A DNA stretch of 53,607 bases. Origin: Bacteroidota bacterium (GTDB taxonomy: Bacteria > Bacteroidota > Bacteroidia > Bacteroidales > FEN-979). Both the position numbers and the translations under genes were made by a program. This document shows positions 1 to 7,861 of this stretch, piece after piece (within the stretch, counting starts at the first letter, position 1; each line of letters opens with the position of its first letter). The stretch is taken from the NCBI GenBank assembly GCA_026391715.1, contig JAPLDO010000223.1:1-53607 (forward strand). Direction: 5' to 3'. Below the pieces are notes generated by a model that saw only the letters and a list, made by a program, of their open reading frames with translations, had not been told where the DNA came from and did no database searches.

Positions 1-5
1 TTTTA

Positions 6-548
6 CTATTCTTTTTGAACTTGCATGAAACTTAACTCCAGCGGGGTTTTGCGCCCAAATATCTTGACCATTACCTTTAGTTTTTTCTTTTCCTCGTTAA
101 TCTCTTCGATCACCCCGCTGAAACTGTTAAAAGGACCGTCGGTAACAGTCACCGTTTCGCCAACAATAAAGGGTATGTTTACCTCTTCACCTTGTTCCGA
201 CATCTCATCAAACTTGCCAAGAATGCGTTTTACCTCCGATGGGCGAAGAGGATGATCTTCCCCTTTTGCGCCTAAAAAACCGAGTACTCCCGGTATGTTT
301 CTGATAATATGCGGAACTTCGCCAACCAAAACGGCTTCTATCAAAACGTAGCCTGGAAAATAGTTCCGCTCCTTACTAACCTTTTTGCCATTTCGTATCA
401 AATACACCTTCTCAGTAGGTACGAGCACCTGAGAGATATACTCCTGAAGATTCTGGTTAACAATCTCATTGTCGAGATATTGTTTAACCTTACCTTCATT
501 CCCGGATATTGCCCTTACTACGTACCACTTTTTGGTTGTTTCAACCAT
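6..548 (-). CDS. nusG: Transcription termination/antitermination factor NusG
   Basis: NusG binds RNA polymerase, suppresses pausing and links transcription to Rho or to the ribosome. The 180-aa protein has the NGN domain at about residues 5-110, opening with [13 protein letters not shown], and a C-terminal KOW domain with [19 protein letters not shown] at about 128-146. Length is normal for Bacteroidota NusG. It is last in the visible part of the tRNA-tuf-secE-nusG transcription unit. Ribosomal protein L11 (rplK) would be expected next, beyond the window edge. The start is ATG at 548, 57 bases after the secE stop. Confidence 0.97.
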   Translation of the reverse strand: MVETTKKWYVVRAISGNEGKVKQYLDNEIVNQNLQEYISQVLVPTEKVYLIRNGKKVSKERNYFPGYVLIEAVLVGEVPHIIRNIPGVLGFLGAKGEDHPLRPSEVKRILGKFDEMSEQGEEVNIPFIVGETVTVTDGPFNSFSGVIEEINEEKKKLKVMVKIFGRKTPLELSFMQVQKE

Positions 549-605
549 ATATGACTGATGCTTTGATCTGAACTGCTTAAAGAGTTTAGATGTAAAATTA
601 ATTTG

Positions 606-800
606 TTAGAAAAGCTTATAGAACTGTATAAGCATATTTCTGAACACTTCATCCATTGCAAAAACAATAGCTGCAATGATTAGCGAAGCAACAGAAACAA
701 CGATGGCGCTGCCTTGTAATTCAGACCAGGTAGGCCATGACACCTTATGCATCAGTTCATCATAACTTTCCTGAACGTAGGTAACAACTTTATTAGCCAT
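606..800 (-). CDS. secE: Preprotein translocase subunit SecE
   Basis: SecE is the small clamp subunit of the SecYEG inner-membrane channel. The protein has 64 residues, the usual size of the minimal one-helix form found outside the gammaproteobacteria. A conserved amphipathic segment around ESYDELMHKVSWPTWSE is followed by one transmembrane helix at about residues 32-55. It lies between tRNA-Trp and nusG, its standard position. Confidence 0.95.
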   Translation of the reverse strand: MANKVVTYVQESYDELMHKVSWPTWSELQGSAIVVSVASLIIAAIVFAMDEVFRNMLIQFYKLF

Positions 801-815
801 TTATCTAATTTTTAG

Positions 816-888
816 CACGGGTGGTAGGAATCGAACCCACAGCCTACGGTTTTGGAGACCGCCACTCTACCAGTTGAGCTACACCCGT
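816..888 (-). tRNA. tRNA-Trp (anticodon CCA)
   Basis: The reverse strand folds into a 73-nt cloverleaf: acceptor ACGGGTG/CACCCGT, D-arm GCTC/GAGT, anticodon loop CTCCAAA with anticodon CCA, T-loop TTCGAAT-type. The 3' CCA is not encoded. It lies between tuf and secE, a common position for tRNA-Trp in bacteria, and is presumably processed from the tuf operon transcript. Confidence 0.96.
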
Positions 889-930
889 GTGTAAATAAAC
901 TTTAAGTATTTGCTATTGCGTTATTTAGTA

Positions 931-2118
931 TTAGTCAAGAATTTCGGTTACCTGACCAGCGCCAACTGTACGCCCACCTTCACGTATAGCAAAACGGAGT
1001 CCTTTACTCATCGCGATTTCGGAAATAAGATCTACATTTATAGTGATGTTATCACCAGGCATGCACATTTCTACTCCTTCCGGCAGATGGATTTCACCGG
1101 TTACGTCAGTGGTACGGAAATAGAACTGAGGACGATATCTGTTATGGAATGGTGTGTGACGTCCACCTTCCTGGGTTTTCAGAATATAAACCTCTGCTTT
1201 GAATTTTTTGTGAGGTGTAATTGAACCAGGTTTTGCAATGACCATACCACGACGGATAGAATCTTTGTCAATACCACGAAGGAGCATACCTGCATTGTCG
1301 CCAGCTTCACCTCTGTCGAGAATTTTACGGAACATTTCAACTCCGGTAACAACTGATTTCAGTTTTTCAGCGCCCATTCCGATAATTTCAACTGGATCGC
1401 CGCTATTTATAACGCCGGTTTCAATTCTTCCTGTAGCGACTGTACCACGACCTGTGATTGAAAATACATCTTCAACAGGCATAAGGAAAGGTTTATCAAC
1501 ATCGCGAACAGGCAAAGGTATCCAGGTATCAACTGCATCCATCAGTTCCATGATTTTTTCCACCCATTTGGGTTCCATGTTCAGTCCGCCTAATGCTGAA
1601 CCCTGGATTACTGGAGTATTTACGCCATCGAAACCATAGAAAGTAAGCAGGTCTCTAATTTCCATTTCAACAATCTCGATAATTTCAGGATCGTCAACAC
1701 TATCGCACTTGTTCATGAATACAACAAGTTTAGGCACACCAACCTGACGAGCAAGCAGAATATGCTCACGAGTTTGAGGCATGGGTCCATCAGTTGCTGC
1801 AACAACGATAATAGCGCCATCCATTTGAGCGGCGCCGGTAACCATATTTTTAATATAGTCAGCGTGGCCAGGGCAGTCAACATGAGCGTAGTGTCGTTTT
1901 AAAGTTTGATACTCGATGTGCGCAGTGTTGATGGTGATTCCGCGTGCTTTTTCTTCGGGAGCATTGTCGATCGAATCGAACGATCGGAACTCTGATAACC
2001 CTTTTTCTGCCAGAACCAGAGTAATGGCAGCAGTTAACGTGGTTTTGCCATGGTCAATGTGGCCAATTGTACCTACATTAACATGCGGTTTTGAACGTGA
2101 AAATTTTTCTTTAGCCAT
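931..2118 (-). CDS. tuf: Elongation factor Tu
   Basis: EF-Tu carries aminoacyl-tRNA to the ribosomal A site as a GTP complex. The 395-aa sequence is full length. The GTPase motifs are visible: P-loop GHIDHGKTT at about 18-26, switch [13 protein letters not shown] at about 59-70, DCPGH at about 81-85, and NKCD at about 136-139, followed by two beta-barrel domains. Four tRNA genes precede it and tRNA-Trp, secE and nusG follow, so it is the tufB-type locus. No promoter box is seen in the gap between tRNA-Thr(GGT) and the start, so it is probably read from the tRNA promoter near 2770. Confidence 0.98.
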   Translation of the reverse strand: MAKEKFSRSKPHVNVGTIGHIDHGKTTLTAAITLVLAEKGLSEFRSFDSIDNAPEEKARGITINTAHIEYQTLKRHYAHVDCPGHADYIKNMVTGAAQMDGAIIVVAATDGPMPQTREHILLARQVGVPKLVVFMNKCDSVDDPEIIEIVEMEIRDLLTFYGFDGVNTPVIQGSALGGLNMEPKWVEKIMELMDAVDTWIPLPVRDVDKPFLMPVEDVFSITGRGTVATGRIETGVINSGDPVEIIGMGAEKLKSVVTGVEMFRKILDRGEAGDNAGMLLRGIDKDSIRRGMVIAKPGSITPHKKFKAEVYILKTQEGGRHTPFHNRYRPQFYFRTTDVTGEIHLPEGVEMCMPGDNITINVDLISEIAMSKGLRFAIREGGRTVGAGQVTEILD

Positions 2119-2228
2119 TTTATTAAAGTTTAATTACAAAGTTTAATTAGAAAGTTTAATAAGAAATATTCTCTTTTTGATTTTATATTAATTGAAAAAC
2201 AATAGAAAAGAGCATTAAAAATAATCAG

Positions 2229-2300
2229 AGCCTTTGACCAGAATTGAACTGGTGACCCCTTCCTTACCAAGGAAGCGCTCTACCCCTGAGCTACAAAGGC
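2229..2300 (-). tRNA. tRNA-Thr (anticodon GGT)
   Basis: The reverse strand forms a 72-nt cloverleaf: acceptor GCCTTTG/CAAAGGC with discriminator U, anticodon stem CTTCC/GGAAG and loop TTGGTAA, anticodon GGT. No encoded CCA. It is the tRNA closest to tuf, like thrT before tufB in Escherichia coli. Confidence 0.96.
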
Positions 2301-2313
2301 GGTTATTCATTTG

Positions 2314-2386
2314 AGCGGAAGACGGGGCTCGAACCCGCCACCTGAAGCTTGGAAGGCTTCCGCTCTACCAAATGAGCTACTTCCGC
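2314..2386 (-). tRNA. tRNA-Gly (anticodon TCC)
   Basis: The reverse strand forms a 73-nt cloverleaf: acceptor GCGGAAG/CTTCCGC, anticodon stem GAAGC/GCTTC, loop CTTCCAA, anticodon TCC. It is 13 bases upstream of tRNA-Thr(GGT) in the transcript. A long hairpin lies directly on its 5' side. Confidence 0.96.
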
Positions 2387-2388
2387 GA

Positions 2389-2461
2389 AGTTGGTAAGCT
2401 GGTAAGTTGGCAAGTTGGTAAGTCGAACTTGCCAACTTGCCAACTTACCAGCTTACCAACT
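2389..2461. repeat. 35-bp near-perfect hairpin between tRNA-Gly and tRNA-Tyr
   Basis: Bases 2389-2423 pair with 2427-2461 around a 3-nt loop. There is a single non-Watson-Crick position (2419 with 2431), which is a G-U wobble in one of the two possible transcripts. Each arm is itself built of degenerate octamers such as AAGTTGGT, AAGCTGGT and AAGTTGGC. In the tRNA operon transcript it would be a long double-stranded stalk between two tRNAs, a plausible RNase III substrate. The same octamers recur at 21763-21790. Confidence 0.9.
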
Positions 2462-2470
2462 AAAAATTTG

Positions 2471-2552
2471 TGGGGAGAGGAGGATTCGAACCTCCGAAGG
2501 CTGCGCCAACAGATTTACAGTCTGCCCCATTTGACCGCTCTGGTATCTCCCC
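2471..2552 (-). tRNA. tRNA-Tyr (anticodon GTA)
   Basis: The reverse strand forms an 82-nt class II tRNA: acceptor GGGGAGA/TCTCCCC with discriminator A, anticodon GTA in loop CTGTAAA, and a long variable arm, as expected for bacterial tRNA-Tyr. Confidence 0.96.
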
Positions 2553-2671
2553 AAAATTAATTTGTGAAATGTTGAAACAGTGTATTTCTCACCTTTCATT
2601 ATTCCTGCCTTTCTCAAACTTTCAAAGAACCCTGATTCTATTTCTATTTACCGGTAACTAACCGATGAATG

Positions 2672-2744
2672 AGCCGATGGACGGATTCGAACCGCCGACC
2701 AGCTGATTACAAATCAGCTGCTCTACCAGCTGAGCTACATCGGC
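2672..2744 (-). tRNA. tRNA-Thr (anticodon TGT)
   Basis: The reverse strand forms a 73-nt cloverleaf: acceptor GCCGATG/CATCGGC, anticodon stem GCTGA/TCAGC, loop TTTGTAA, anticodon TGT. It is first in the tRNA array, about 25 bases downstream of a TAnnTTTG promoter box. The order Thr-Tyr-Gly-Thr-tuf matches thrU-tyrU-glyT-thrT-tufB of E. coli. Confidence 0.96.
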
Positions 2745-2768
2745 ACATAGCTCTTTTTAAGAGGACTG

Positions 2769-2776
2769 CAAAAGTA
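2769..2776 (-). promoter_or_regulatory. Promoter -7 box of the tRNA-tuf-secE-nusG operon
   Basis: The reverse strand reads TACTTTTG, an exact match to the Bacteroidota -7 consensus TAnnTTTG, 25 bases before the first tRNA. The upstream strand is A/T-rich. No convincing -33 TTTG at standard spacing was found. Confidence 0.7.
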
Positions 2777-2899
2777 GAGACAATAAAAATACGAAACAAG
2801 GTTTTTTTAAAATAATGGCAGGAATAATTGCTTTTTTTTAAACAAATTTCGTACCGAAATGATAATTATCAATAAATCATCATGTTATATGAAATCAAG

Positions 2900-3199
2900 T
2901 TAAAGTCCTCGGACCTTTTCTTTATGTTTCACCAGTTGTTTGCGTAATGCTTCTGAAGCAAGGTCTATGGCAGCTTCAAATGTATTAGCATCTTTTTTTG
3001 CAAATAGGTCATATCCCTTAATGAGCAAACGCACTTCGGCAATTTTATTTTCTCTGGTTTCGGAATTTTCAAGTCTCAAAATCACTTCACAGCCAATAAC
3101 CCCTTCGAAGAATATTTGCAGTTTATCGAGTTTTTCTTTGATAAAAGTTTCAAGTTTTTTATCTGCTTTAAAATGGACAGAGTTGATTGTTATATTCAT
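2900..3199 (-). CDS. hpf: Ribosome hibernation promoting factor, short form
   Basis: This 99-aa protein belongs to the HPF/YfiA (RaiA) family, which binds the 30S decoding region and inactivates ribosomes in stationary phase. The whole length is the single beta-alpha-beta-beta-beta-alpha domain, with the characteristic opening ITINSVHFKADKKLETFI and a basic C-terminal helix. There is no C-terminal dimerisation domain, so it is the short form. It sits 15 bases after xerC and just upstream of the tRNA operon, the usual Bacteroidota arrangement rpsU-xerC-hpf. Confidence 0.93.
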   Translation of the reverse strand: MNITINSVHFKADKKLETFIKEKLDKLQIFFEGVIGCEVILRLENSETRENKIAEVRLLIKGYDLFAKKDANTFEAAIDLASEALRKQLVKHKEKVRGL

Positions 3200-3214
3200 T
3201 CAGACCTCCTTTTT

Positions 3215-4090
3215 TTATGCCTTTGGATGGGCTTGGTTATATACTCGCTTTAATTTTTCAATAGTATTATGTGTGTAAATCTGAGTAGCAGAAAGGTTTG
3301 CATGCCCAAGAAGTTCTTTGACGGCGTTTAGTTCGGCTCCGTTATTTAGCATAAGAGTAGCGAATGTGTGACGTAAAACATGCGGACTCTTTTTCCCAAG
3401 AGTTGTAACATGCCCAAGATAGCGACATACAATCAGGTAAATCATTTTTGCGTAAGCTATCCTACCTTTGTCAGTTAAAAATAAAGATACATTTTCACCA
3501 AAAACAAACCGCTTCTCTTCCATGTATGATTTCAGTAATGATTCAAACCTGTCTGAAAACGGAATCAGCCGTTCTTTATTACGCTTTCCCAATACCTTTA
3601 TTGTATGGTTATGAAAATCAATATCAGATTCTTTCACATTTACCAACTCTGACAATCTCATACCGGTAGAATAAAACATCTCCAGAATTGTTTTATCACG
3701 GATACCTGCATACCCTTCACCAAATTCAATCTTATCTAACAGTATATCCATCTTATCTTTTTCCACAAAAACCGGTAGGCGTTTTGAGGTTTTAGGAGGT
3801 GTAATTTTCCTCATTGGATTTTCTGCCAGTTCCCCTTCACGTATCAAAAATTTGTAAAAAGACTTCAGAGTAGAAAGTTTGCGGTTGACAGATCTTGCAA
3901 GAATTTCATGTTCCATCAGATGCACAAACCACGAACGGATCATAAGATGATTCACTTCCCGGATATCACTTGTATCATACTGTAAATGAATGTGATCAAA
4001 GAATTGAGTCAGATCGTTTCGGTAGGCCGTTACGGTATGCGTAGAATAACGTTTTTCATACTGTATATAAGCAAGAAAGCGTTCCTTCAC
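3215..4090 (-). CDS. xerC: Tyrosine recombinase XerC
   Basis: This 291-aa site-specific recombinase is of the XerC/XerD type that resolves chromosome dimers at dif. The N-terminal SAM-like DNA-binding domain covers about residues 1-85. The catalytic domain shows the first Arg in STGMRLSELVN, the HxxR motif in PHVLRHTFAT, the second His in LLGHANLSATQIYTH, and the nucleophilic Tyr within that last motif. Length is normal. Its fixed place between rpsU and hpf, rather than beside mobile genes, supports a housekeeping Xer role and not a transposon integrase. Confidence 0.9.
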   Translation of the reverse strand: MKERFLAYIQYEKRYSTHTVTAYRNDLTQFFDHIHLQYDTSDIREVNHLMIRSWFVHLMEHEILARSVNRKLSTLKSFYKFLIREGELAENPMRKITPPKTSKRLPVFVEKDKMDILLDKIEFGEGYAGIRDKTILEMFYSTGMRLSELVNVKESDIDFHNHTIKVLGKRNKERLIPFSDRFESLLKSYMEEKRFVFGENVSLFLTDKGRIAYAKMIYLIVCRYLGHVTTLGKKSPHVLRHTFATLMLNNGAELNAVKELLGHANLSATQIYTHNTIEKLKRVYNQAHPKA

Positions 4091-4196
4091 TGGTTAAAAG
4101 AAAAGTAAGAAAAAATTTTATGGCAACTAAAAACAGGATAAATATCCGAATATTTTTCCTTAACAAAATTTCTTCAGACAAAAAAACTTTTAGCTG

Positions 4197-4394
4197 TTAC
4201 TTGGCGGCTTCCGCGTCCTGAAGTCCCTGAATATAAATTGCCTTGTTGACTTTTTCTCTATGCTTGATAGATGGCTTTGTAAATTTCTGACGTTCGCGGA
4301 GTTCTTTAACTACGCCGGTTTTCTCGAATTTACGTTTCAGTTTTTTCAGGGATCTGTCAATACTTTCGCCTTCTTTCACAGGTACGATAATCAT
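4197..4394 (-). CDS. rpsU: 30S ribosomal protein bS21
   Basis: The 65-aa basic protein matches bS21: opening IIVPVKEGESIDRSLKKLKR, then the GVVKELRERQKF helix. bS21 is a late-assembling small-subunit protein near the mRNA exit/anti-Shine-Dalgarno region. In Bacteroidota it is part of the machinery that masks the anti-SD, consistent with the near absence of SD sequences in this window. A TAATTTTG box lies about 55 bases upstream. It leads rpsU-xerC-hpf. Confidence 0.95.
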   Translation of the reverse strand: MIIVPVKEGESIDRSLKKLKRKFEKTGVVKELRERQKFTKPSIKHREKVNKAIYIQGLQDAEAAK

Positions 4395-4448
4395 GCTTTT
4401 CGCTCGCTTTCTTGTTTATGTGAATACTTATTATCCTTAAAAGGGCTG

Positions 4449-4456
4449 CAAAATTA
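4449..4456 (-). promoter_or_regulatory. Promoter -7 box of rpsU
   Basis: The reverse strand reads TAATTTTG, matching TAnnTTTG. It predicts a leader of about 45-50 nt, A-rich just before the ATG. Confidence 0.65.
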
Positions 4457-4484
4457 CAACCTTAATTTATTATTTCCAAATCAA

Positions 4485-4508
4485 ATTCGGATTTCGGATT
4501 TCGGATTT
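4485..4508. repeat. Short tandem heptamer (TTCGGAT) repeat
   Basis: The heptamer TTCGGAT is repeated three times in a row, followed at 4508-4523 by a small hairpin (ATCCTG/CAGGAT). It lies between the DPP IV stop and the rpsU promoter, one of several simple repeats filling short intergenic gaps here. Confidence 0.75.
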
Positions 4509-4545
4509 ATCCTGAAACCAGGATCACGAATCAAATTCTGACCAG

Positions 4546-6756
4546 CTAAAGGTTACTTAGGATAAAATCGGTCATCCGCTTATATAGATGAAAACTCGTG
4601 TTTTTACCGGTATATATTCCATGGTTGCTGTTTGGATAGAACTGGGACTCGAATTGTTTATCGGCGGCAACCAGGGCAGTTGCCATATCGTAGGAATTCT
4701 GCGGATGTACATTGTCATCTGCCATTCCACAAATAAGTAACAACTTACCTTTTAGTTTATCGGCATGATTAACAGGAGAGTTATCCTCATAACCTACTGT
4801 ATTTTCTTTTGGCGTGCGCATGAATCTTTCCGTGTAAATATTGTCATAATATTTCCAGTTTGTAACCGATGCCACAGCTACCCCAAAATTGAAATAATCT
4901 GCTCCTTTGGTCAAACACGACAAAGTGAGATAGCCCCCAAAACTCCATCCCCACATTCCAATCCTGTTTTTATCAATAAATGGTAAGGACCCGAGATATT
5001 TTGCCGCCTCAATCTGGTCGAGTGTTTCATACTTTCCAAGTTGCAGATAAGTGCATTTCTTGAACTCCTCTCCCCTACCGCCTGTTCCACGATTGTCAAC
5101 AGAAACTACGATAATACCATGCTGAGCCCATAGCTGGTTCCATGCAGAAAATGTACCCCAACTGTTTGTTACTGTCTGTGAACCCGGTCCGCCATAAATG
5201 GTAAAAAGTACCGGATATTTTTTCACCGGGTCGAAATCCGGTGGTTTCATCATCAAACCATTAAGAATTATGCCATCAGATGTTTTAAAAGTAAAAAATT
5301 CAGCTTTGGAATAATTGCAGGCAGTCATGGTTTCGCGGAGTTTTGAATTGTCCTGCATAACCCTTGCTTCCTTGCCGTCCGAGTTACAAACAGAATAGAT
5401 TGGCGGGGTATTCACATCCGACCAACGGCTGATATACCATTTAAAGGTCTTGCTGAAATCGGCAGTATTCGATCCGGGTTTCAGATTCAACTTTACCTTT
5501 TTCTTCCCATCGAGGCTCACCATATATATATCCTTATCCATCGGCGAATTTTCGGTTGACGAATAATAAACAAAACCGTTCTTTTCATCAATACCCAAAA
5601 CATCTAAAACCTCCCAATTTCCCTGAGTAAGCTGTCGAATTTGTTTACCTGCGATATCAAATAGGTAAATATGGCGAAAACCATCCTTCTCGCTGGTAAG
5701 CAGAAATTCTTTCCCGTTTATTAAAAAATCCCAATGGTCATTAATTTCAATATAATATTTGTTCTCCTCATTATAAATTACATGCGAACTCCCGGATTCA
5801 GCATCAGCAAGGAGCAGTTCCAGTTTGTTCTGGTGACGGTTCATTCGGTAAAGCGCTAGGATATTTGGGTTTTGTGTCCACTTGATTCTTGGGATATATA
5901 TATCAGTCTCTTTTCCAATATCCACAGGTTGAACCTTCTTTGAAGCAAGGTCATAAACACAAACCTGGACAAGGGAATTATCCTCCCCGGCTTTTGGATA
6001 TTTATATTTATATTGCTCCGGATACAAATCTCCGTAATAGGTCAACTGGTATTCCTTTACTTTGCTTTCATCGAACCGGTAAAATGCGATCTTTTTCCCG
6101 TTTGGCGACCAGAAAAAAGCCCGGGAAAACTCAAACTCTTCTTCATAAACCCAATCGGTGGCGCCATTAATGATTTCGTTAATTTTCCCATCGGAAGTAA
6201 TCCGGGTTTTGTTCAGAGATGGTTGATTCTGATTGCCGAAAGAAATTTCGGTAACAAAGATATCGTTGTCTCTGACAAAAGCAACTTTTGACCCATCGGG
6301 GGAAAAAGTGGCAAGACGCTGTTTTCCGTTCTTTGACAAGGGAAAGAGTTTTTTGTTCATGAGGTCAAAGATATAATAATTAGCTTTGGATGACCGGCGG
6401 TATATTGGTTCTTCATCAGTTGCAAAAAGTATTTTGGTTTCATCGTCACTGAACTCAAAACTTCCCATTTCAATTGAGGAAGTATCTCCGTCAGGAATCA
6501 ACTCTTTGGCAAGAACAATTGTATTTGAATATTTGCCTGTTGCGTAGTCATAGACATTCAGGCTGTCTTTTTTCAACTGGCAATAATGACCGCCGTCATT
6601 CATAGATTGTATTCCATAAACACCCTTGGAGGAAAATTTTCGGTTCTTGAAAATATCTTCAAGGGTAATTGATTTTTTTTCGCTCTGGGCAAAAAGGACA
6701 GAGTGAATACTTAACAGACATGAAAGTAAGATGAAACTGATAATTCTGCGGTTCAT
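4546..6756 (-). CDS. Dipeptidyl peptidase IV, S9B family, secreted
   Basis: This serine exopeptidase releases X-Pro (or X-Ala) dipeptides from peptide N-termini in the periplasm. The 736-aa protein starts with a Sec signal peptide ending ...SVLFAQ at about residue 23. An eight-bladed propeller (DPPIV_N) covers about 90-460, with the substrate-amine-binding EE pair in DWVYEEEFEFSR at about 201-212. The alpha/beta-hydrolase domain carries the nucleophile in GWSFGG at about 607-612, Asp in ADDNVHP and His in SNHGIY. All catalytic residues are present and the length is standard. It is a single-gene unit with its own TAATTTTG promoter box. Confidence 0.93.
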   Translation of the reverse strand: MNRRIISFILLSCLLSIHSVLFAQSEKKSITLEDIFKNRKFSSKGVYGIQSMNDGGHYCQLKKDSLNVYDYATGKYSNTIVLAKELIPDGDTSSIEMGSFEFSDDETKILFATDEEPIYRRSSKANYYIFDLMNKKLFPLSKNGKQRLATFSPDGSKVAFVRDNDIFVTEISFGNQNQPSLNKTRITSDGKINEIINGATDWVYEEEFEFSRAFFWSPNGKKIAFYRFDESKVKEYQLTYYGDLYPEQYKYKYPKAGEDNSLVQVCVYDLASKKVQPVDIGKETDIYIPRIKWTQNPNILALYRMNRHQNKLELLLADAESGSSHVIYNEENKYYIEINDHWDFLINGKEFLLTSEKDGFRHIYLFDIAGKQIRQLTQGNWEVLDVLGIDEKNGFVYYSSTENSPMDKDIYMVSLDGKKKVKLNLKPGSNTADFSKTFKWYISRWSDVNTPPIYSVCNSDGKEARVMQDNSKLRETMTACNYSKAEFFTFKTSDGIILNGLMMKPPDFDPVKKYPVLFTIYGGPGSQTVTNSWGTFSAWNQLWAQHGIIVVSVDNRGTGGRGEEFKKCTYLQLGKYETLDQIEAAKYLGSLPFIDKNRIGMWGWSFGGYLTLSCLTKGADYFNFGVAVASVTNWKYYDNIYTERFMRTPKENTVGYEDNSPVNHADKLKGKLLLICGMADDNVHPQNSYDMATALVAADKQFESQFYPNSNHGIYTGKNTSFHLYKRMTDFILSNL

Positions 6757-6793
6757 AGGAGAAATGAGTTGATAATGGGTTAATTTGGAAATT

Positions 6794-6801
6794 CAAAATT
6801 A
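6794..6801 (-). promoter_or_regulatory. Promoter -7 box of the DPP IV gene
   Basis: The reverse strand reads TAATTTTG, matching TAnnTTTG, 37 bases before the start codon. Confidence 0.6.
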
Positions 6802-6840
6802 AGAATTTATAGATGGATACACCGATAAACTTTATGGAAA

Positions 6841-6878
6841 TTGCGAAATTGCGAAACTGCAAAATGGATTAAAGTCCA
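6841..6878. repeat. Octamer-period repeat followed by a small hairpin
   Basis: Three near-identical octamers (TTGCGAAA, TTGCGAAA, CTGCAAAA) are followed by the hairpin TGGAT-TAAA-GTCCA. That hairpin has the same TAAA loop and the same flank as the first stem of the two-hairpin elements at 16514 and 43985. This copy looks degenerate. Confidence 0.6.
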
Positions 6879-6973
6879 CTTGCCCACTCATCCATTTTAA
6901 TTGTATAATGGACATTCAAAAAAATCAGGGACCGATGATTTCAGAAAGAATTGATATATTTGCATTCAGATTT

Positions 6974-7048
6974 GGGATGTTAGCTCAGTTGGTTTAGAGC
7001 ATCGCCTTGACAGGGCGGGGGTCGTGGGTTCGAATCCCTCACATCCCA
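6974..7048 (+). tRNA. tRNA-Val (anticodon GAC)
   Basis: The sequence folds into a 75-nt cloverleaf: acceptor GGGATGT/ACATCCC with discriminator A, D-arm GCTC/GAGC, anticodon stem TCGCC/GGCGG with loop TTGACAG, anticodon GAC. CCA is not encoded. It stands alone on the plus strand, with a hairpin and a terminator downstream. Confidence 0.95.
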
Positions 7049-7082
7049 CAGCAGAATCCTTGAAAATCAAGGAAAATCAATG

Positions 7083-7112
7083 AAAACCGCCACTCCAGGC
7101 GGTTTTTCTTTT
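7083..7112 (+). terminator. Rho-independent terminator of tRNA-Val
   Basis: The stem AAAACCGCC/GGCGGTTTT has a 6-nt loop and is followed by a T-rich tail to 7112. A smaller perfect hairpin (TCCTTGA/TCAAGGA, 7057-7073) sits between the tRNA and this terminator. Confidence 0.8.
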
Positions 7113-7238
7113 ACAGCCGTTTACAGATTTCTATAATTGGCATCTTTGGACGGATTAAATGTACCTAAAAAGGCAAGGGATGACGAAGATCAAAAAGCCA
7201 AACCTTAATTGAATCCTTATTAATTTGAAGAGATTTCC

Positions 7239-7856
7239 CTATGAATGGTTCACGCCATCAGACTCTGTAATTTGTGAAATTTTCCGGGCAATATCCTCAG
7301 GAGAAAGAATAAAATCTATACAACCAGTTGCAATTGCGCTCTCCGGCATATCTGGACGAATAGCAGTATCGGGCTTCTGCGCGATTGTAATACCGCCCAC
7401 TTCTTTTATCCCGCAAAGCGCTTCCGCACCATCCCCATCATATCCTGAGACAATGACAGCGATAAGTTTGCCTTCCCAGTGTTTGGTCAAAGAACGAAGG
7501 AAAACTGTAATAACATCAGGCCACCCCCGAGGCTTTGATATTGGTTTTAGTCGAAATTCATCATCCAGAATATGCAAGTCGCAGTTTTCCGGGATGATAA
7601 ATACATGGTTGGGCCGGATGTCCAGTTTCTCGGTTATAAGTTTAACTGGCATCTCTGTATAATGAGGAAGAATCTCATGAAGTTGGGTGGCTATTGTTCT
7701 CAAATGATTAACGATGACGACAGCAACACCCATGTCAGCCGGAAGATTCCGCAGTAACCGGATATAGGAGTCGAGTCCCCCGGCAGAACCGCCAACGCAA
7801 ATAACAGGAAAGTCTTTTGCAGCATTCGTATTCTTCAGTGGTTTAATAACTTTCAT
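7239..7856 (-). CDS. Stand-alone CheB-type methylesterase domain protein
   Basis: The 205-aa protein is a CheB catalytic domain without the usual receiver domain. CheB removes methyl groups from (or deamidates) glutamates of chemoreceptors. The catalytic Ser is in VGGSAGG at about residues 21-27, the His in VNHL at about 51, and the Asp in SGYDGDGAE at about 144-152, so the triad looks intact. No receptor, CheR or CheA is in the window. The start lies 5 bases after the P-type ATPase stop, so the two genes are co-transcribed. Such free CheB domains also occur in CheB/CheR/PAS fusion systems unrelated to chemotaxis. The substrate here is unknown. Confidence 0.85.
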   Translation of the reverse strand: MKVIKPLKNTNAAKDFPVICVGGSAGGLDSYIRLLRNLPADMGVAVVIVNHLRTIATQLHEILPHYTEMPVKLITEKLDIRPNHVFIIPENCDLHILDDEFRLKPISKPRGWPDVITVFLRSLTKHWEGKLIAVIVSGYDGDGAEALCGIKEVGGITIAQKPDTAIRPDMPESAIATGCIDFILSPEDIARKISQITESDGVNHS

Positions 7857-7861
7857 GATAA

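Noticed and set aside
2372-2560. ORF across the tRNA-Gly/tRNA-Tyr gap
   Set aside because: It is a translation of the hairpin repeat and tRNA genes.
6974-7112. tRNA-Val as an integration (att) site of a mobile island
   Set aside because: The 3' end of the tRNA is not duplicated downstream within the window and no integrase other than housekeeping xerC is present.
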